Shown here: positions 25,857 to 36,390 of the stretch, piece after piece
Position numbering within the stretch: the stretch's first letter is position 1
Layout of the letters: every line of letters begins with the position of its first letter
Source of the DNA: Aliishimia sp963678085
GTDB taxonomy: Bacteria; Pseudomonadota; Alphaproteobacteria; Rhodobacterales; Rhodobacteraceae
Direction: 5' to 3'
Assembly (NCBI GenBank): GCA_963678085.1
Contig: OY782680.1
Coordinates: 868,001-932,000 of the forward strand
Length of the DNA: 64,000 nt
Notes under the pieces: model-generated
Seen by the model: the letters and a program-made list of their open reading frames with translations, nothing else
The model's database searches: none
Told to the model about the DNA's origin: nothing
Made by a program: the position numbers and the translations under genes

Positions 25857-27265
25857 AGCCGATCCCCGATCAAGAATTGCGCGGCTTGGTCAAGACGCAG
25901 ATGCGGCGGGCCATCCCCTGGTTTGAGGCTAAGCGGCGCGGGGGCGAATTTCATCACCTCGTAATCTTGCTCAAGCCAGGTTTGCGCACCGCTGCGTGCA
26001 GGGGTTAACAGATGGCCGGGATCATCGGGTAGCGCACCGGGATAGAACGCCGCCTGCCGCCCGGTATCCAGCAAAGTGCCGCGCACAACGCCCAGCTCTG
26101 TGCCATTATGGGGCATCATCTCTTCGGTCGTGGCTCTGAGCGCCGCAATCGCCATCGCCTCGGTTTGCGCCCCGGCAAATTGTGCCCGGTCCCGTGCCTC
26201 GCGGGTCAGCGCTTGAACAAGCCCTGTGAGCGCGCCATGCTGGCTATGATGGATATGATCGGCCTTGGTGGCGGCAAAGAGGATCTTTTCCACCTGCCGC
26301 CCAAAGAGCAGTTTTGAGAGAAACGCATTGCGCCCAGGGCGAAACGCGCTGAGAATATCCGCCATGGCAGCGCGCAAATCCTCCACCGCAGGGGGGCCGG
26401 AATGGATCGCGCCCAAGAGATCCACCAGCACCACTTGCCGATCTATGCGCGCGAAATGATCGCGAAAGAAGGGTTTGACCACGCGCGCCTTATAAACCTC
26501 GAAGCGGCGTTCAAATTCACGGGCCAGCGAGCGGCGCGGGCTTTGTGAGGGTGGAATCGGCGCAAAGGTCAGCACGGGCGAGCCCGCCAAATCCCCCGGC
26601 AACAAAAACCGCCCAGGCGTGCAATCATAATACCCATCTGCTCGCGCGGCGTTCAGATAGGCGGTAAAGGCTGCCGCTAGGGCTTTCGCCTGGGGCTCAT
26701 CTAGCGGTTCTGTAGGATCCAGGCTGCGCAGCTGCGCCAGATAGTCTTGTGCCTGAACGCGATGCTCTATGCGGGACAGCACATCCGCTGACCACTCAGC
26801 AAAGCTCTTGTCCAACAGTCCCAGATCTAAAAGCCACTCACCAGGGTAATCGACTATATCAAGATGCAGGGTGCGCGGGCTTTGCCAGCCGGACAACAAT
26901 CCCTTGGGCCGCACACGCAGGCTCAGGCGCAGCTCAGAAATCGAGCGCGTGCTCTCGGGCCAAACGGGCTTGCGCGCGGTGAGAGCGCCAAGATGCGCCT
27001 CATAGTCGAAACGGGGCACGGTATCATCGGGCTGGGGTTGCAGATAAGCGCTCTCAATCCGGCCCTGCTGCGCGGCGATCAGCCCGGGCATCCGCCCGCG
27101 ATCCAGCAAATTGGCAATCAGCGAGGTGATGAACACGGTCTTGCCCGCCCGCGCCAGCCCGGTCACCCCAATGCGCAATGTGGGCGTGCCAATCAGGCTC
27201 TCCCCGGCATCACGCACACCTTCGGCGAAATCCATAACTCCGTTTGTAATTGTTGAGATGACCAA
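25853..27265 (-). CDS. ycjX: YcjX-family P-loop protein
   Basis: A 470-residue GTPase-like protein of the YcjX/DUF463 family. The P-loop GLARAGKTVFITSL is near residue 35; VDYPGEWLLDLGLL and VVLVDLLGAIHSGPPAVEDL are further family blocks. The role is unknown (stress-linked in gamma-proteobacteria). TTG at 27265 is preferred because GGGAG stands six bases upstream; ATG at 27235 is the alternative, and anything longer would overlap divergent truA. Confidence 0.87.
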   Translation of the reverse strand: MVISTITNGVMDFAEGVRDAGESLIGTPTLRIGVTGLARAGKTVFITSLIANLLDRGRMPGLIAAQQGRIESAYLQPQPDDTVPRFDYEAHLGALTARKPVWPESTRSISELRLSLRVRPKGLLSGWQSPRTLHLDIVDYPGEWLLDLGLLDKSFAEWSADVLSRIEHRVQAQDYLAQLRSLDPTEPLDEPQAKALAAAFTAYLNAARADGYYDCTPGRFLLPGDLAGSPVLTFAPIPPSQSPRRSLAREFERRFEVYKARVVKPFFRDHFARIDRQVVLVDLLGAIHSGPPAVEDLRAAMADILSAFRPGRNAFLSKLLFGRQVEKILFAATKADHIHHSQHGALTGLVQALTREARDRAQFAGAQTEAMAIAALRATTEEMMPHNGTELGVVRGTLLDTGRQAAFYPGALPDDPGHLLTPARSGAQTWLEQDYEVMKFAPAPLSLKPGDGPPHLRLDQAAQFLIGDRL

Positions 27266-27347
27266 TGCGCGCTCCCTCGTTGCCAGACCTACATAAGCAT
27301 GCGCGCGCCCGCTTGAAAGCCGCGCCGTGCCCAGATACCAGCGCGTC

Positions 27348-28163
27348 ATGCCTAGATATGCTCTAAAAGTCGAATATCACGGAAAACCCTTTGCCGGATG
27401 GCAACGCCAAAAGGATCAGCCCTCGGTGCAGGGCGCGATTGAGGCGGCGCTGGCCAAGCTTGAGCCGCGCGATCATACCATTGCGGCGGCCGGGCGCACG
27501 GATGCGGGGGTGCATGGGCTGGGGCAAGTAGCGCATTGCGATATGGATAAGGACTGGGATCCCTTCCGCTTAAGCGAGGCGTTGAACCATCACCTAAAGC
27601 CACTGCCCGTGGCGATTACCGATTGCGCTCAGGTTGAGGGCGAGTGGCATGCCCGGTTTTCTGCGTTAGAGCGGCAGTATCTCTTTCGGCTCCTCATGCG
27701 CCGCGCACCGGCCACGCATCTGGATGGGCTGGTCTGGCAGGTGCGGCACGCGCTTGATGTCGGCGCGATGCAAGAGGGGGCGGATATGCTGCTGGGTCGG
27801 CATGATTTCACCACCTTTCGCTCGTCGATCTGTCAGGCTGAAAGCCCGGTGAAAACCCTGGATGAGCTGCGCGTGACACAAATCGACACCCCTTGGGGCC
27901 CAGAGATCCAATTCCGCGTGCGCGCCCGCTCTTTCCTGCATAACCAAGTGCGCAGTTTTGTGGGCACGTTAGAACGGGTCGGGGCCGGAGGCTGGTCCCC
28001 CGAAGATGTGCGCAACGCGCTTGAGGCCAAATCCCGCGCCACCTGCGGCCCCGTCTGCCCGCCCCAAGGGTTATATCTGGCGCATGTGGTCTATCCGGTG
28101 GATGTATTTGAGTGTTATTCCCCATCGCCCCGAAAAGTGGACACCGGTTTTCGGATAAGGTGA
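27348..28163 (+). CDS. truA: tRNA pseudouridine(38-40) synthase TruA with a repeat-derived tail
   Basis: A 271-residue enzyme that converts U38-U40 in the anticodon arm of tRNAs to pseudouridine. MPRYALKVEYHGKPFAGWQR and the catalytic AAGRTDAGVHGLGQVAH with its aspartate are intact, as is FLHNQVRSFVGTLERVG. The family normally ends near LYLAHVVYP. Here about 20 extra residues follow, encoded largely by a palindromic repeat (28121-28167), so the stop codon comes from the repeat. The tail is probably tolerated. Confidence 0.95.
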   Translation: MPRYALKVEYHGKPFAGWQRQKDQPSVQGAIEAALAKLEPRDHTIAAAGRTDAGVHGLGQVAHCDMDKDWDPFRLSEALNHHLKPLPVAITDCAQVEGEWHARFSALERQYLFRLLMRRAPATHLDGLVWQVRHALDVGAMQEGADMLLGRHDFTTFRSSICQAESPVKTLDELRVTQIDTPWGPEIQFRVRARSFLHNQVRSFVGTLERVGAGGWSPEDVRNALEAKSRATCGPVCPPQGLYLAHVVYPVDVFECYSPSPRKVDTGFRIR

Positions 28164-28167
28164 TGGG
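28121..28167 (+). repeat. REP-like palindrome overlapping the truA 3' end
   Basis: Core CGAAAAGTGGACACCGGTTT(TCGG) at 28131-28154 is bounded by CCCATC/GATGGG arms. The same core in inverted orientation is at 31231-31255 inside the transposase remnant. It includes the truA stop codon. Confidence 0.75.
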
Positions 28168-28193
28168 CAAAGCAACACCAACAAGGAGATAGC

Positions 28194-28397
28194 ATGAGCA
28201 AAATGATCTGGAGATGGGGCCCTGCCCTAGTGGGCTTCGCTGGGTACTATGCCTTTATTTTGATTGATAAACCCGATGTCCCGCTGCTCGATCCCGTGCT
28301 TATGGGCCGCGCCTTTGGTGCCGCCTTCGCTGGTTTGGTGATTGGTATCATATTGGCGGAAATTTTCGGAGGAAAACCACCGCCGCCGCGTATTTAG
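28194..28397 (+). CDS. Small two-pass membrane protein, unknown function
   Basis: A 67-residue protein with two hydrophobic segments (PALVGFAGYYAFILI and FGAAFAGLVIGIILAEIF) and a short proline-rich C-terminus. AAGGAG precedes the ATG. I recognise no family. It follows truA by 30 bases on the same strand and is convergent with pyk. Confidence 0.75.
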   Translation: MSKMIWRWGPALVGFAGYYAFILIDKPDVPLLDPVLMGRAFGAAFAGLVIGIILAEIFGGKPPPPRI

Positions 28398-28428
28398 TGC
28401 CTTGTCACCGGATTATGCTGAACGAGAT

Positions 28429-29874
<1,446 letters not shown>

Positions 29875-30004
29875 GCTGCAGCCCTCATAGCGGATTTGTT
29901 AGCGTTATCAAAAATTCGCCGCCGCGCTGCAAGTGTTCATTGTGCCGGTGCGTTGGTTTTATTTGCGATGATTGAGCACGGCATGCGCGCGCCGTACTGA
30001 AGAG

Positions 30005-30037
30005 CCCAGCAAAACGATACCCGCAAATTTCTTGTCC
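30005..30037 (+). repeat. 33-base dispersed repeat, copy 2
   Basis: It matches 24255-24287 at 31 of 33 positions, in the spacer between pyk and the IS4-type element. Confidence 0.7.
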
Positions 30038-30084
30038 GGTGCGAAGCGCTGGACGCGCCCGACCCTCCCCCCGGGCTATCAGAT

Positions 30085-31520
30085 TCACACATTTTGATTG
30101 CCTCTCGGGATCATGCTTTTTTCAAGGGCAGCGCCGTGTTTGAGGGTTTGGAACTCTGTCCATCCGCGCAGGATGACAATGGGGCCAGGCTTGCCGTAGT
30201 AGCCGGTCCAGCCGCCCAGCCTTGCGCAGACCCATGTGGCGAAGGCGAGGCTTCCTGGCGGATGCGGGTTCTTCTGCCTTGCTGTTGCGCCCTCGAGATC
30301 GCGGCTGGTGGCTTCGAGCAGTGGCAGGTCCTGCGGATCGAAGGCGTCCGTCATCGGGCGCAGGGCCGGTCCGCCGCGTTCGCCGGTCATTTGCATGACG
30401 ACGCAAGCGGCGATGAAACAGGCCAGCACGAGGCGGTTGCGGGGCTCTTCATCTCGGATCCGCAGGCTTTCAATATCGAAGCCCTTGCGTTTCATTGTGC
30501 GGAAGACGTCTTCGATTTTCCAACGTTTGGCGTAGCGGGCGGCGATATCGAGCGCGTCTGCCACGGTGTCGACTGGCAATGTGGTCAACAACCTCCAGTG
30601 CAGCGGTTTTTCCCCCTCCGGCGGGGTTTCCTCGCACAGATCGACATAGGTCATGTGTACCGGATTGGGGCAGGTTTTGCGGTTTTCGCGCGGTGGCCGC
30701 AGCTCGAGCCGAGCGAAGCGCACCGAAAGCTGGGCTTGGCGCGCCGCGCGACCGGGCCGAGCGGGCAAGTCGAGCGCCGCATAGCCCAGACGCGGGCCAG
30801 AGGCGATCTGCTCCGCCAGCTTGCCGCCGCCCACGAGCACGCGGTCATGCATGGCGCGCACCAGCAGATCTATATGGGCCGGACGGTGAGCGAAGAGTTC
30901 GAACATGTCGGCCTCTCGGTCGGCAACCACCGTGACCCGTGCCGCGCCCGCCATCTGCCCGGCCTTTTGCGTCGCGTGCAGCCAGCGCACGCTCTGGCGG
31001 TCCGCGAATTCCCGACTGTGGCGGCTCGCCTTGCCGCCCGTCGTCCGTTCCAAGAACTGCGCATCCAGCGCGCCCAGAACCGCCCCACTGCCCGCATCCA
31101 CCGCGATCATCGCGTGCAAATAACTGCCACCTCCCCCACAGGATTGCGTCACCGTGGTGTCCCAAGCAGGTATTCGAGGCTCCCCCCACAAATACCTGCT
31201 TAGTGTTCTTTGATTTTGCAGGATTTTTACCCCAAAACCGGTGTCCACTTTTGGGAAATCCTGCTTAGATCGCCAGAATGTCGCGGCCTTTACAGGCGCC
31301 TTGAGCGCGTTCGAATGCCGTCGCGGTCATCTCATCCAGCGTCACGGCCGGGTTGCGCAGGAACCGCGTGAAGCGGATCTCACCAGCGCGATCCCCGCCC
31401 AGACGCCGCCCAGACGCCGCACCCGAACCCCGCGCCCACCATGCGACACAAGCCGCGCCAACAAATCGGCCCCCCTTTTTCCAGCCGCCGATCCCCGAAA
31501 CCGCCTAAGCTCAAATCCAT
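30085..31520 (-). pseudogene. IS4-family transposase, inactivated by three lesions
   Basis: The original start is probably ATG at 31520 (MDLSLGGFGDRRLEKGG). A one-base loss in a G-run near 31485 shifts the frame to ADLLARLVSHGGRGVRVRRL. An 11-base tandem duplication (GCCCAGACGCC at 31397-31407 and 31408-31418) shifts it again, before GGDRAGEIRFTRFLRNPAVT. A 106-base palindromic insertion (31162-31267) interrupts between GRDILAI and DTTVTQSCGGGGSYLHAM. Downstream the reading frame is open to the end, with VVADREADMFELF (catalytic aspartate region) and RYAKRWKIEDVFRTMKRKGF, the YREK-like block with the catalytic glutamate. Confidence 0.88.
31162..31267. repeat. Palindromic (MITE/REP-like) insertion within the transposase
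   Basis: It has two hairpins: AAGCAGGTATT/AATACCTGCTT (31164-31174 with 31191-31201, perfect) and GCAGGATTT/AAATCCTGC (31218-31226 with 31256-31264). The second encloses CCCAAAACCGGTGTCCACTT(TTGGG), the same core as in the truA tail. The outer ends AAGCAGG/CCTGCTT act as terminal repeats. The transposase reading is continuous on either side once it is removed. Confidence 0.8.
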
Positions 31521-31743
31521 GACACCCTCCATTTTCCGAAAGGGAATCAGAGCCATTCACCAATTGCAACATAGATGTGTGAACTTCATAGCCCCCCGGG
31601 AGGGCGCATTGCGATGCCTGCTAAAAGCTTTGAGGTCTCAGTGTTTTGCGATATCTCAATTTGCGGCGCGTGCGGAGCGCCCACCCAGGCTCGGGCGCGT
31701 CCAGCTTGAGCAGACTCGTCGAAACACGGGCCGAACCGCTCAG

Positions 31744-34575
31744 CTATGCGTAATCCTCCATTGGGGGGCAGGTGCAGGTGAGGTTGCGATCGCCCCAGAC
31801 ATTATCGACGCGGTTGACCGGCGGCCAGTATTTATCCACGCGGAAGGATCCGGCGGGGAAGCAGGCGCTTTCGCGGCTATAGGGGCGGTCCCAGTCGCGC
31901 ACCAAATCCTCCATCGTGTGCGGTGCGTTTTTCAGCGGGTTGTTTTCGCCGTCCATCTGCCCCTCTTCGATGGCTTGGATTTCGGCGCGAATGCCCAGCA
32001 TGGCCTCACAAAACCTATCAAGTTCGGCCTTGGTTTCGGATTCGGTTGGCTCGATCATCAGGGTTCCGGCAACGGGCCAGGACATGGTTGGCGCATGAAA
32101 CCCGCAATCCGCAAGCCGCTTGGCGATATCATCCACCGTCACATGCGCGCTTTCTGCAAAGGGTCTTGTGTCGATGATGCACTCATGCGCAACGCGCCCT
32201 GTTGGCCCCTTATAGAGCACGTCAAACGCCCCTTCGAGCCGCTTGGCGATGTAATTGGCATTCAGGATGGCAACGCGCGTGGCTTGGGTGAGACCTTCCC
32301 CGCCCATCATCAGACAATAGGCCCAAGAGATCGGTAGCAGCGAAGGTGAGCCAAAGGCGGCTGCGCTCACCGCGCCCTCCCCCCCGTTCGGATCGCCGGG
32401 CAGATGCGGGGTCAGATGCGCCTTGACCCCGATGGGCCCCATGCCAGGACCGCCGCCGCCATGGGGGATGCAGAAGGTTTTGTGCAGGTTGAGGTGGCTC
32501 ACATCCCCGCCCAAATCCCCAGGACGGCTGAGACCCACCATGGCATTCATATTCGCCCCATCAATATAGACCTGTCCGCCCGCCTCATGGGTGATTTGGC
32601 ACACCTCAATCACGGTTTCTTCAAACACGCCATGGGTTGAGGGGTAGGTGATCATGCAGGCGGCGAGAGTGTCGCGATGCGTCTCAACCTTGGCCTTGAA
32701 ATCCGCCACGTCGATATCGCCATTCTCAGCGGATTTCACCGGAACGACTTTCCAGCCCACCATATGCGCAGAGGCGGGGTTGGTGCCATGGGCGCTCATC
32801 GGGATCAGGCAGATATTGCGGTGTCCTTGCCCGTTGGCGCGGTGATAGCTCGCGATGCTCAAGAGCCCGGCATATTCACCCTGCGCGCCAGAGTTCGGCT
32901 GCATCGAAATCGCATCATAGCCGGTGATATCGCAGAGTTTAGAGGACAGATCCCCGATCATCTCGCTATAGCCTGCGGCTTGGTCTTTGGGGCAATAGGG
33001 GTGCAGCAGCGAGAATTCGCGCCAGCTGACGGGCATCATTTCCGCTGCGGAATTGAGCTTCATCGTGCAAGACCCCAGCGGGATCATCGCGCGGTCCAAC
33101 GCCAGATCGCGATCCGCAAGCCTGCGCATATAGCGCATCATTTCCGTCTCGGCGCGGTTCATATGAAAGATCGGATGCGTCATGAATTGCGAGGTCCGCA
33201 CCAGATTTTCCGGCATGTGGTAATGCGGGGTGTAATCTTTGTCCTTGCGATCAATCCCAAAGGCGCGCCAGACAGCCTCAATCGTAGAGCGGCGCGTGCG
33301 CTCATCCAGGGTGATGCCAATGCGGGTCTTGCCCACGGCGCGCAGATTCAGCCCTTCATCCAGCGCTGATTTCATGACCGCCGATTGCAGCGGGCCGACA
33401 TCAATTGTGATCGTGTCAAAGAAGGTCGCCGGGCGCACATCAAACCCCGCTTGCTTGAGCCCTTCGGCCAGCCGCGCGGTTTTGCGGTGGATGCGCTGTG
33501 CAATGGCGCGCAAGCCCTCCGGGCCGTGAAACACGCCATAAAACCCGGCCATCACCGCCAAAAGCGCTTGGGCGGTGCACACATTTGACGTCGCTTTCTC
33601 GCGGCGGATATGTTGCTCGCGGGTTTGCAGGGACAACCGATAGGCCCGATTGCCATGGCTATCGACAGAAACGCCCACGATGCGGCCCGGCATATTGCGC
33701 GCATAGCTCGATTTGGTCGCCATATAAGCTGCATGCGGGCCACCATAGCCGATAGGAACGCCAAAGCGCTGGGTCGAGCCAACAGCGATATCAGCCCCCA
33801 TTGCGCCGGGTTCTTTGAGCAAGGTCAGCGACAGCGGATCGGCCGAGATAATCCCAATGGCTTTGGCCCCATGCAAATCTGCAATTTGCTGGGTGAAATC
33901 GCGAATATGCCCATATGTGCCGGGATATTGGAAAATCGCGCCAAAGACCGCGCTTGCCTCCAGATCATTCGGGTTGCCCACAGTGATCTCAATACCCAAA
34001 GGCCGCGCCCGCGTTTTCATCACAGCGATATTTTGCGGATGGCAGTTTTCGTCGATGAAGAAGCCCTTTGCCTTGGACTTACTCACCCGCTGCGCCATGG
34101 TCATCGCTTCGGCGCAGGCGGTCGCTTCATCCAGCAAAGAGGCATTGGCAATTTCAAGCCCGGTCAGATCCGAAACCATGGTTTGAAAGTTCAAAAGCGC
34201 CTCAAGCCGCCCCTGGCTAATCTCGGGCTGATAGGGCGTATAGGCCGTGTACCAGGCCGGGTTTTCCAAGATATTGCGTTGGATTGCGGGCGGCGTGACC
34301 GTTCCGTGATAGCCTTGCCCAATCAGCGAGGTCAGCACCTTATTCTTTGAGGCTACCTCGCGCATATGGTGTAGCAATTCACGCTCTGATTTGGCCTTGC
34401 CGAAATCCAGGGGCGCGTCCTGGCGTATGGCTTTGGGCACCGTGTCCTCAATCAGCGCATCCAGATCCTTCGCCCCCACCACTTGCAGCATCTCGTGCAT
34501 CTCCGCAGGGGAGGGGCCGATATGCCGCCGGTTTGCAAAGTCATAGGGCAGATAGTTGGTGGGTTTGAAGGTCAT
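31744..34575 (-). CDS. gcvP: Glycine dehydrogenase (decarboxylating), P-protein
   Basis: A 943-residue PLP enzyme that decarboxylates glycine and passes the aminomethyl group to lipoylated GcvH. It is the single-chain form, with N- and C-terminal halves fused. The PLP lysine is in HLNLHKTFCIPHGGGGPG. Other landmarks are RHIGPSPAEMHEML and YTPYQPEISQGRLEALLNFQ. AAGGAGG precedes the ATG. It is the last gene of the gcvTHP operon under the glycine riboswitch. Confidence 0.97.
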   Translation of the reverse strand: MTFKPTNYLPYDFANRRHIGPSPAEMHEMLQVVGAKDLDALIEDTVPKAIRQDAPLDFGKAKSERELLHHMREVASKNKVLTSLIGQGYHGTVTPPAIQRNILENPAWYTAYTPYQPEISQGRLEALLNFQTMVSDLTGLEIANASLLDEATACAEAMTMAQRVSKSKAKGFFIDENCHPQNIAVMKTRARPLGIEITVGNPNDLEASAVFGAIFQYPGTYGHIRDFTQQIADLHGAKAIGIISADPLSLTLLKEPGAMGADIAVGSTQRFGVPIGYGGPHAAYMATKSSYARNMPGRIVGVSVDSHGNRAYRLSLQTREQHIRREKATSNVCTAQALLAVMAGFYGVFHGPEGLRAIAQRIHRKTARLAEGLKQAGFDVRPATFFDTITIDVGPLQSAVMKSALDEGLNLRAVGKTRIGITLDERTRRSTIEAVWRAFGIDRKDKDYTPHYHMPENLVRTSQFMTHPIFHMNRAETEMMRYMRRLADRDLALDRAMIPLGSCTMKLNSAAEMMPVSWREFSLLHPYCPKDQAAGYSEMIGDLSSKLCDITGYDAISMQPNSGAQGEYAGLLSIASYHRANGQGHRNICLIPMSAHGTNPASAHMVGWKVVPVKSAENGDIDVADFKAKVETHRDTLAACMITYPSTHGVFEETVIEVCQITHEAGGQVYIDGANMNAMVGLSRPGDLGGDVSHLNLHKTFCIPHGGGGPGMGPIGVKAHLTPHLPGDPNGGEGAVSAAAFGSPSLLPISWAYCLMMGGEGLTQATRVAILNANYIAKRLEGAFDVLYKGPTGRVAHECIIDTRPFAESAHVTVDDIAKRLADCGFHAPTMSWPVAGTLMIEPTESETKAELDRFCEAMLGIRAEIQAIEEGQMDGENNPLKNAPHTMEDLVRDWDRPYSRESACFPAGSFRVDKYWPPVNRVDNVWGDRNLTCTCPPMEDYA

Positions 34576-34587
34576 CGCGGTGCCTCC

Positions 34588-34947
34588 TTAGCTGATCATT
34601 GCGTTATAGGCGGCTTCGTCCATCAGCTCATCAAGCTGGGCAGGATCCGAAGGTTTGATCTTGAAAAACCAGCCATCCCCAAGCGGGTCACTGTTCACCT
34701 TGCTGGGATCTTCAACAAGGGCGCTGTTCACCTCGACAATCTCACCATCTACGGGTGCCATAATGTCAGAGGCCGCTTTCACGCTTTCGATCACAACGAT
34801 CTCGTCATCTTTGGCAACCGTGGTCCCCTCTTCGGGCAGCTCCACAAAGACCAAATCCCCCAATTGCGAGGTTGCATGTTCGGTGATGCCAACGACATAA
34901 GCCTCGCCATCGGCGCGCAGCCATTCGTGTTCTTCGGTGTATTTCAT
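34588..34947 (-). CDS. gcvH: Glycine cleavage H protein
   Basis: A 119-residue lipoyl carrier. MKYTEEHEWLRADGEAYVVG and the lipoyl-lysine block VVIESVKAASDIMAP are intact. It shuttles the aminomethyl group between GcvP and GcvT. The ATG at 34947 has AGAGGA upstream. It sits 12 bases before gcvP and 16 bases after gcvT. Confidence 0.97.
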   Translation of the reverse strand: MKYTEEHEWLRADGEAYVVGITEHATSQLGDLVFVELPEEGTTVAKDDEIVVIESVKAASDIMAPVDGEIVEVNSALVEDPSKVNSDPLGDGWFFKIKPSDPAQLDELMDEAAYNAMIS

Positions 34948-34963
34948 GTTTTGTCCTCTTTCG

Positions 34964-36088
34964 TTATCGTTTGAAATTGGCTGGGATAAAGGGCAGCTTG
35001 GCAACTTTCACAGGCAAGCGTTTTCCCCGCAATTCCCCATAGAGCTGAGCTCCCAGTTCAGCATGTTCCGCGCTGACATAGCCCATAGCAACAGGTGCGC
35101 CGACGCTTGGTCCAAAAGCGCCCGAGGTGATCGCCCCAATCGGTGTCTCATCTTCAGGGCTTGCAAAAAGCTGCACCCCCTCGCGCATGGGGGCACGTCC
35201 CTCGGGGCGCAGACCAACCCGCTTTTTCGTGGTGCCTGTCGTCAAATCATCTTGGATGCGCGCGGCCCCAGGATAGCCGCCCGCCCGCGCCCCGCCCAAG
35301 CGGCGCAGCTTTTGAATGGCCCAGCTCAGGCCAGCCTCAATAGGCGTGCTCGCGCTGTCGATATCATGCCCGTAAAGACAAAGCCCCGCCTCTAAGCGCA
35401 GCGAATCGCGCGCCCCAAGGCCAATCGGTTCCACATCAGGATGATCGAGCAACGCGCGCGCGACGTCCTCAGCACGCTGCGCAGGAACAGAAATCTCATA
35501 GCCATCCTCGCCCGTATATCCAGAGCGCGACACCCAGGCCTCTATGCCCATAAGATCTAGCGTCGCCACATCCATGAACCGCATTTCAGCCGCGCGCGGG
35601 TCCAGGCTTGCCAAGACTTGCTCAGCACTCGGCCCCTGCAACGCGAGCAAAGCACGGTCGGTGATCTCTTGAACCTGCACATCAGGCTCAAGTGCAGCTT
35701 TCATCGCGGCGATATCGGCCGCTTTACAGGCGGCATTAACGACAACAAACAGATGATCTCCGCGATTGGCCAGCATCAAATCATCCTCAATCCCCCCATC
35801 GGCATTGGTCAAAACCCCATAGCGTTGACGGCCCAGCCCAAGGCCAAGAATATCGACGGGAATAAGGGTCTCAAGCCCAAGTGCCGCCGCCGCGTAAGTC
35901 TCGCCGCGCACAATCACTTGCCCCATATGGCTGACATCAAATAAGCCAGCCTTGGCGCGGGTGTGCAGATGTTCTTTCATGACACCAAGCGCATATTGAA
36001 CCGGCATTTCATACCCGGCAAAGGGCACCATCTTCGCGCCCAAAGACATATGCAGGCTATGCAGCGGTGTTCGCTTCAAAGGCATCAT
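34964..36088 (-). CDS. gcvT: Glycine cleavage T protein (aminomethyltransferase)
   Basis: A 374-residue tetrahydrofolate-dependent enzyme that releases ammonia and forms methylenetetrahydrofolate from the GcvH-bound intermediate. Landmarks are PLHSLHMSLGAKMVPFAGYE, FDVSHMGQV and SRSGYTGEDGYEISVP. GGGGGAA precedes the start at 36088 (ATG ATG). It is the first gene of the operon, with a tandem glycine riboswitch in its leader. Confidence 0.96.
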   Translation of the reverse strand: MMPLKRTPLHSLHMSLGAKMVPFAGYEMPVQYALGVMKEHLHTRAKAGLFDVSHMGQVIVRGETYAAAALGLETLIPVDILGLGLGRQRYGVLTNADGGIEDDLMLANRGDHLFVVVNAACKAADIAAMKAALEPDVQVQEITDRALLALQGPSAEQVLASLDPRAAEMRFMDVATLDLMGIEAWVSRSGYTGEDGYEISVPAQRAEDVARALLDHPDVEPIGLGARDSLRLEAGLCLYGHDIDSASTPIEAGLSWAIQKLRRLGGARAGGYPGAARIQDDLTTGTTKKRVGLRPEGRAPMREGVQLFASPEDETPIGAITSGAFGPSVGAPVAMGYVSAEHAELGAQLYGELRGKRLPVKVAKLPFIPANFKR

Positions 36089-36178
36089 CTCATCTTCCCC
36101 CTTTTGAGGCCGACGAGATCGGGTCAAATCAAGCGGCACCCTTTGCGACGCAGAGCGAAATCTGCGCGTTGGTGCCTC

Positions 36179-36330
36179 CTCTGTCCTTTTCGCCTGAGAT
36201 CATTATCCCTTCGGCGGATGCTCCTGCATCACTCTCCAGAGTATGTTACTTGAAAGCTGGTCCTGTGGCCTGAGAGTTTCCGAGGCAGTTGCTCCTTCGG
36301 CACCAGTAAACTGGTTCTCCCAGCTTCAAG
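36179..36330 (-). ncRNA. Tandem glycine riboswitch upstream of gcvT
   Basis: Two aptamers read on the minus strand. Aptamer 1 (36330-36249) has a P1 stem AAGCTGG/CCAGCTT and the conserved GCCGAAGGAGCAACTGCC and AACTCTCAGGC. Aptamer 2 (36241-36179) has P1 CTCTG/CAGAG with GCCGAAGGGATAATGATC and CTCAGGCGAAAAGGACAG. The linker is only seven bases, as in classic cooperative glycine riboswitches. A hairpin (GGCACC...GGTGCC, 36135-36176) between aptamer 2 and gcvT is a plausible expression platform. Confidence 0.93.
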
Positions 36331-36390
36331 CATCCTATGTTGCGTATGGCAATCACATGAGGGTCTTTAAGTCAAGCCTTTCGCGCTGCG

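Larger units (their letters stand above)
30073..31594 (-). mobile_element. Decayed IS4-family insertion sequence
   Basis: Imperfect terminal inverted repeats of about 29 bases bound the element: left 30073-30101 (GGGCTATCAGATTCACACAT...) and right 31566-31594 (minus strand GGGCTATGAAGTTCACACAT...). Removing the internal 106-base insertion gives a length near 1.4 kb, right for this family. No clear target duplication was found; both flanks are C/G-rich. The single transposase gene inside is broken three times. Confidence 0.85.

Noticed and set aside
30063..30072. Possible target-site duplication at the IS4-type element
   Set aside because: The C-rich left flank and the right flank at 31595-31604 do not match over 9-12 bases.
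29885..30088. 67-codon minus-strand frame between pyk and the IS
   Set aside because: It covers the 33-base repeat and the IS end and has no ribosome site.
30094..31203. 369-codon frame antisense to the transposase
   Set aside because: It is a high-GC shadow of the transposase remnant and has no recognisable family.
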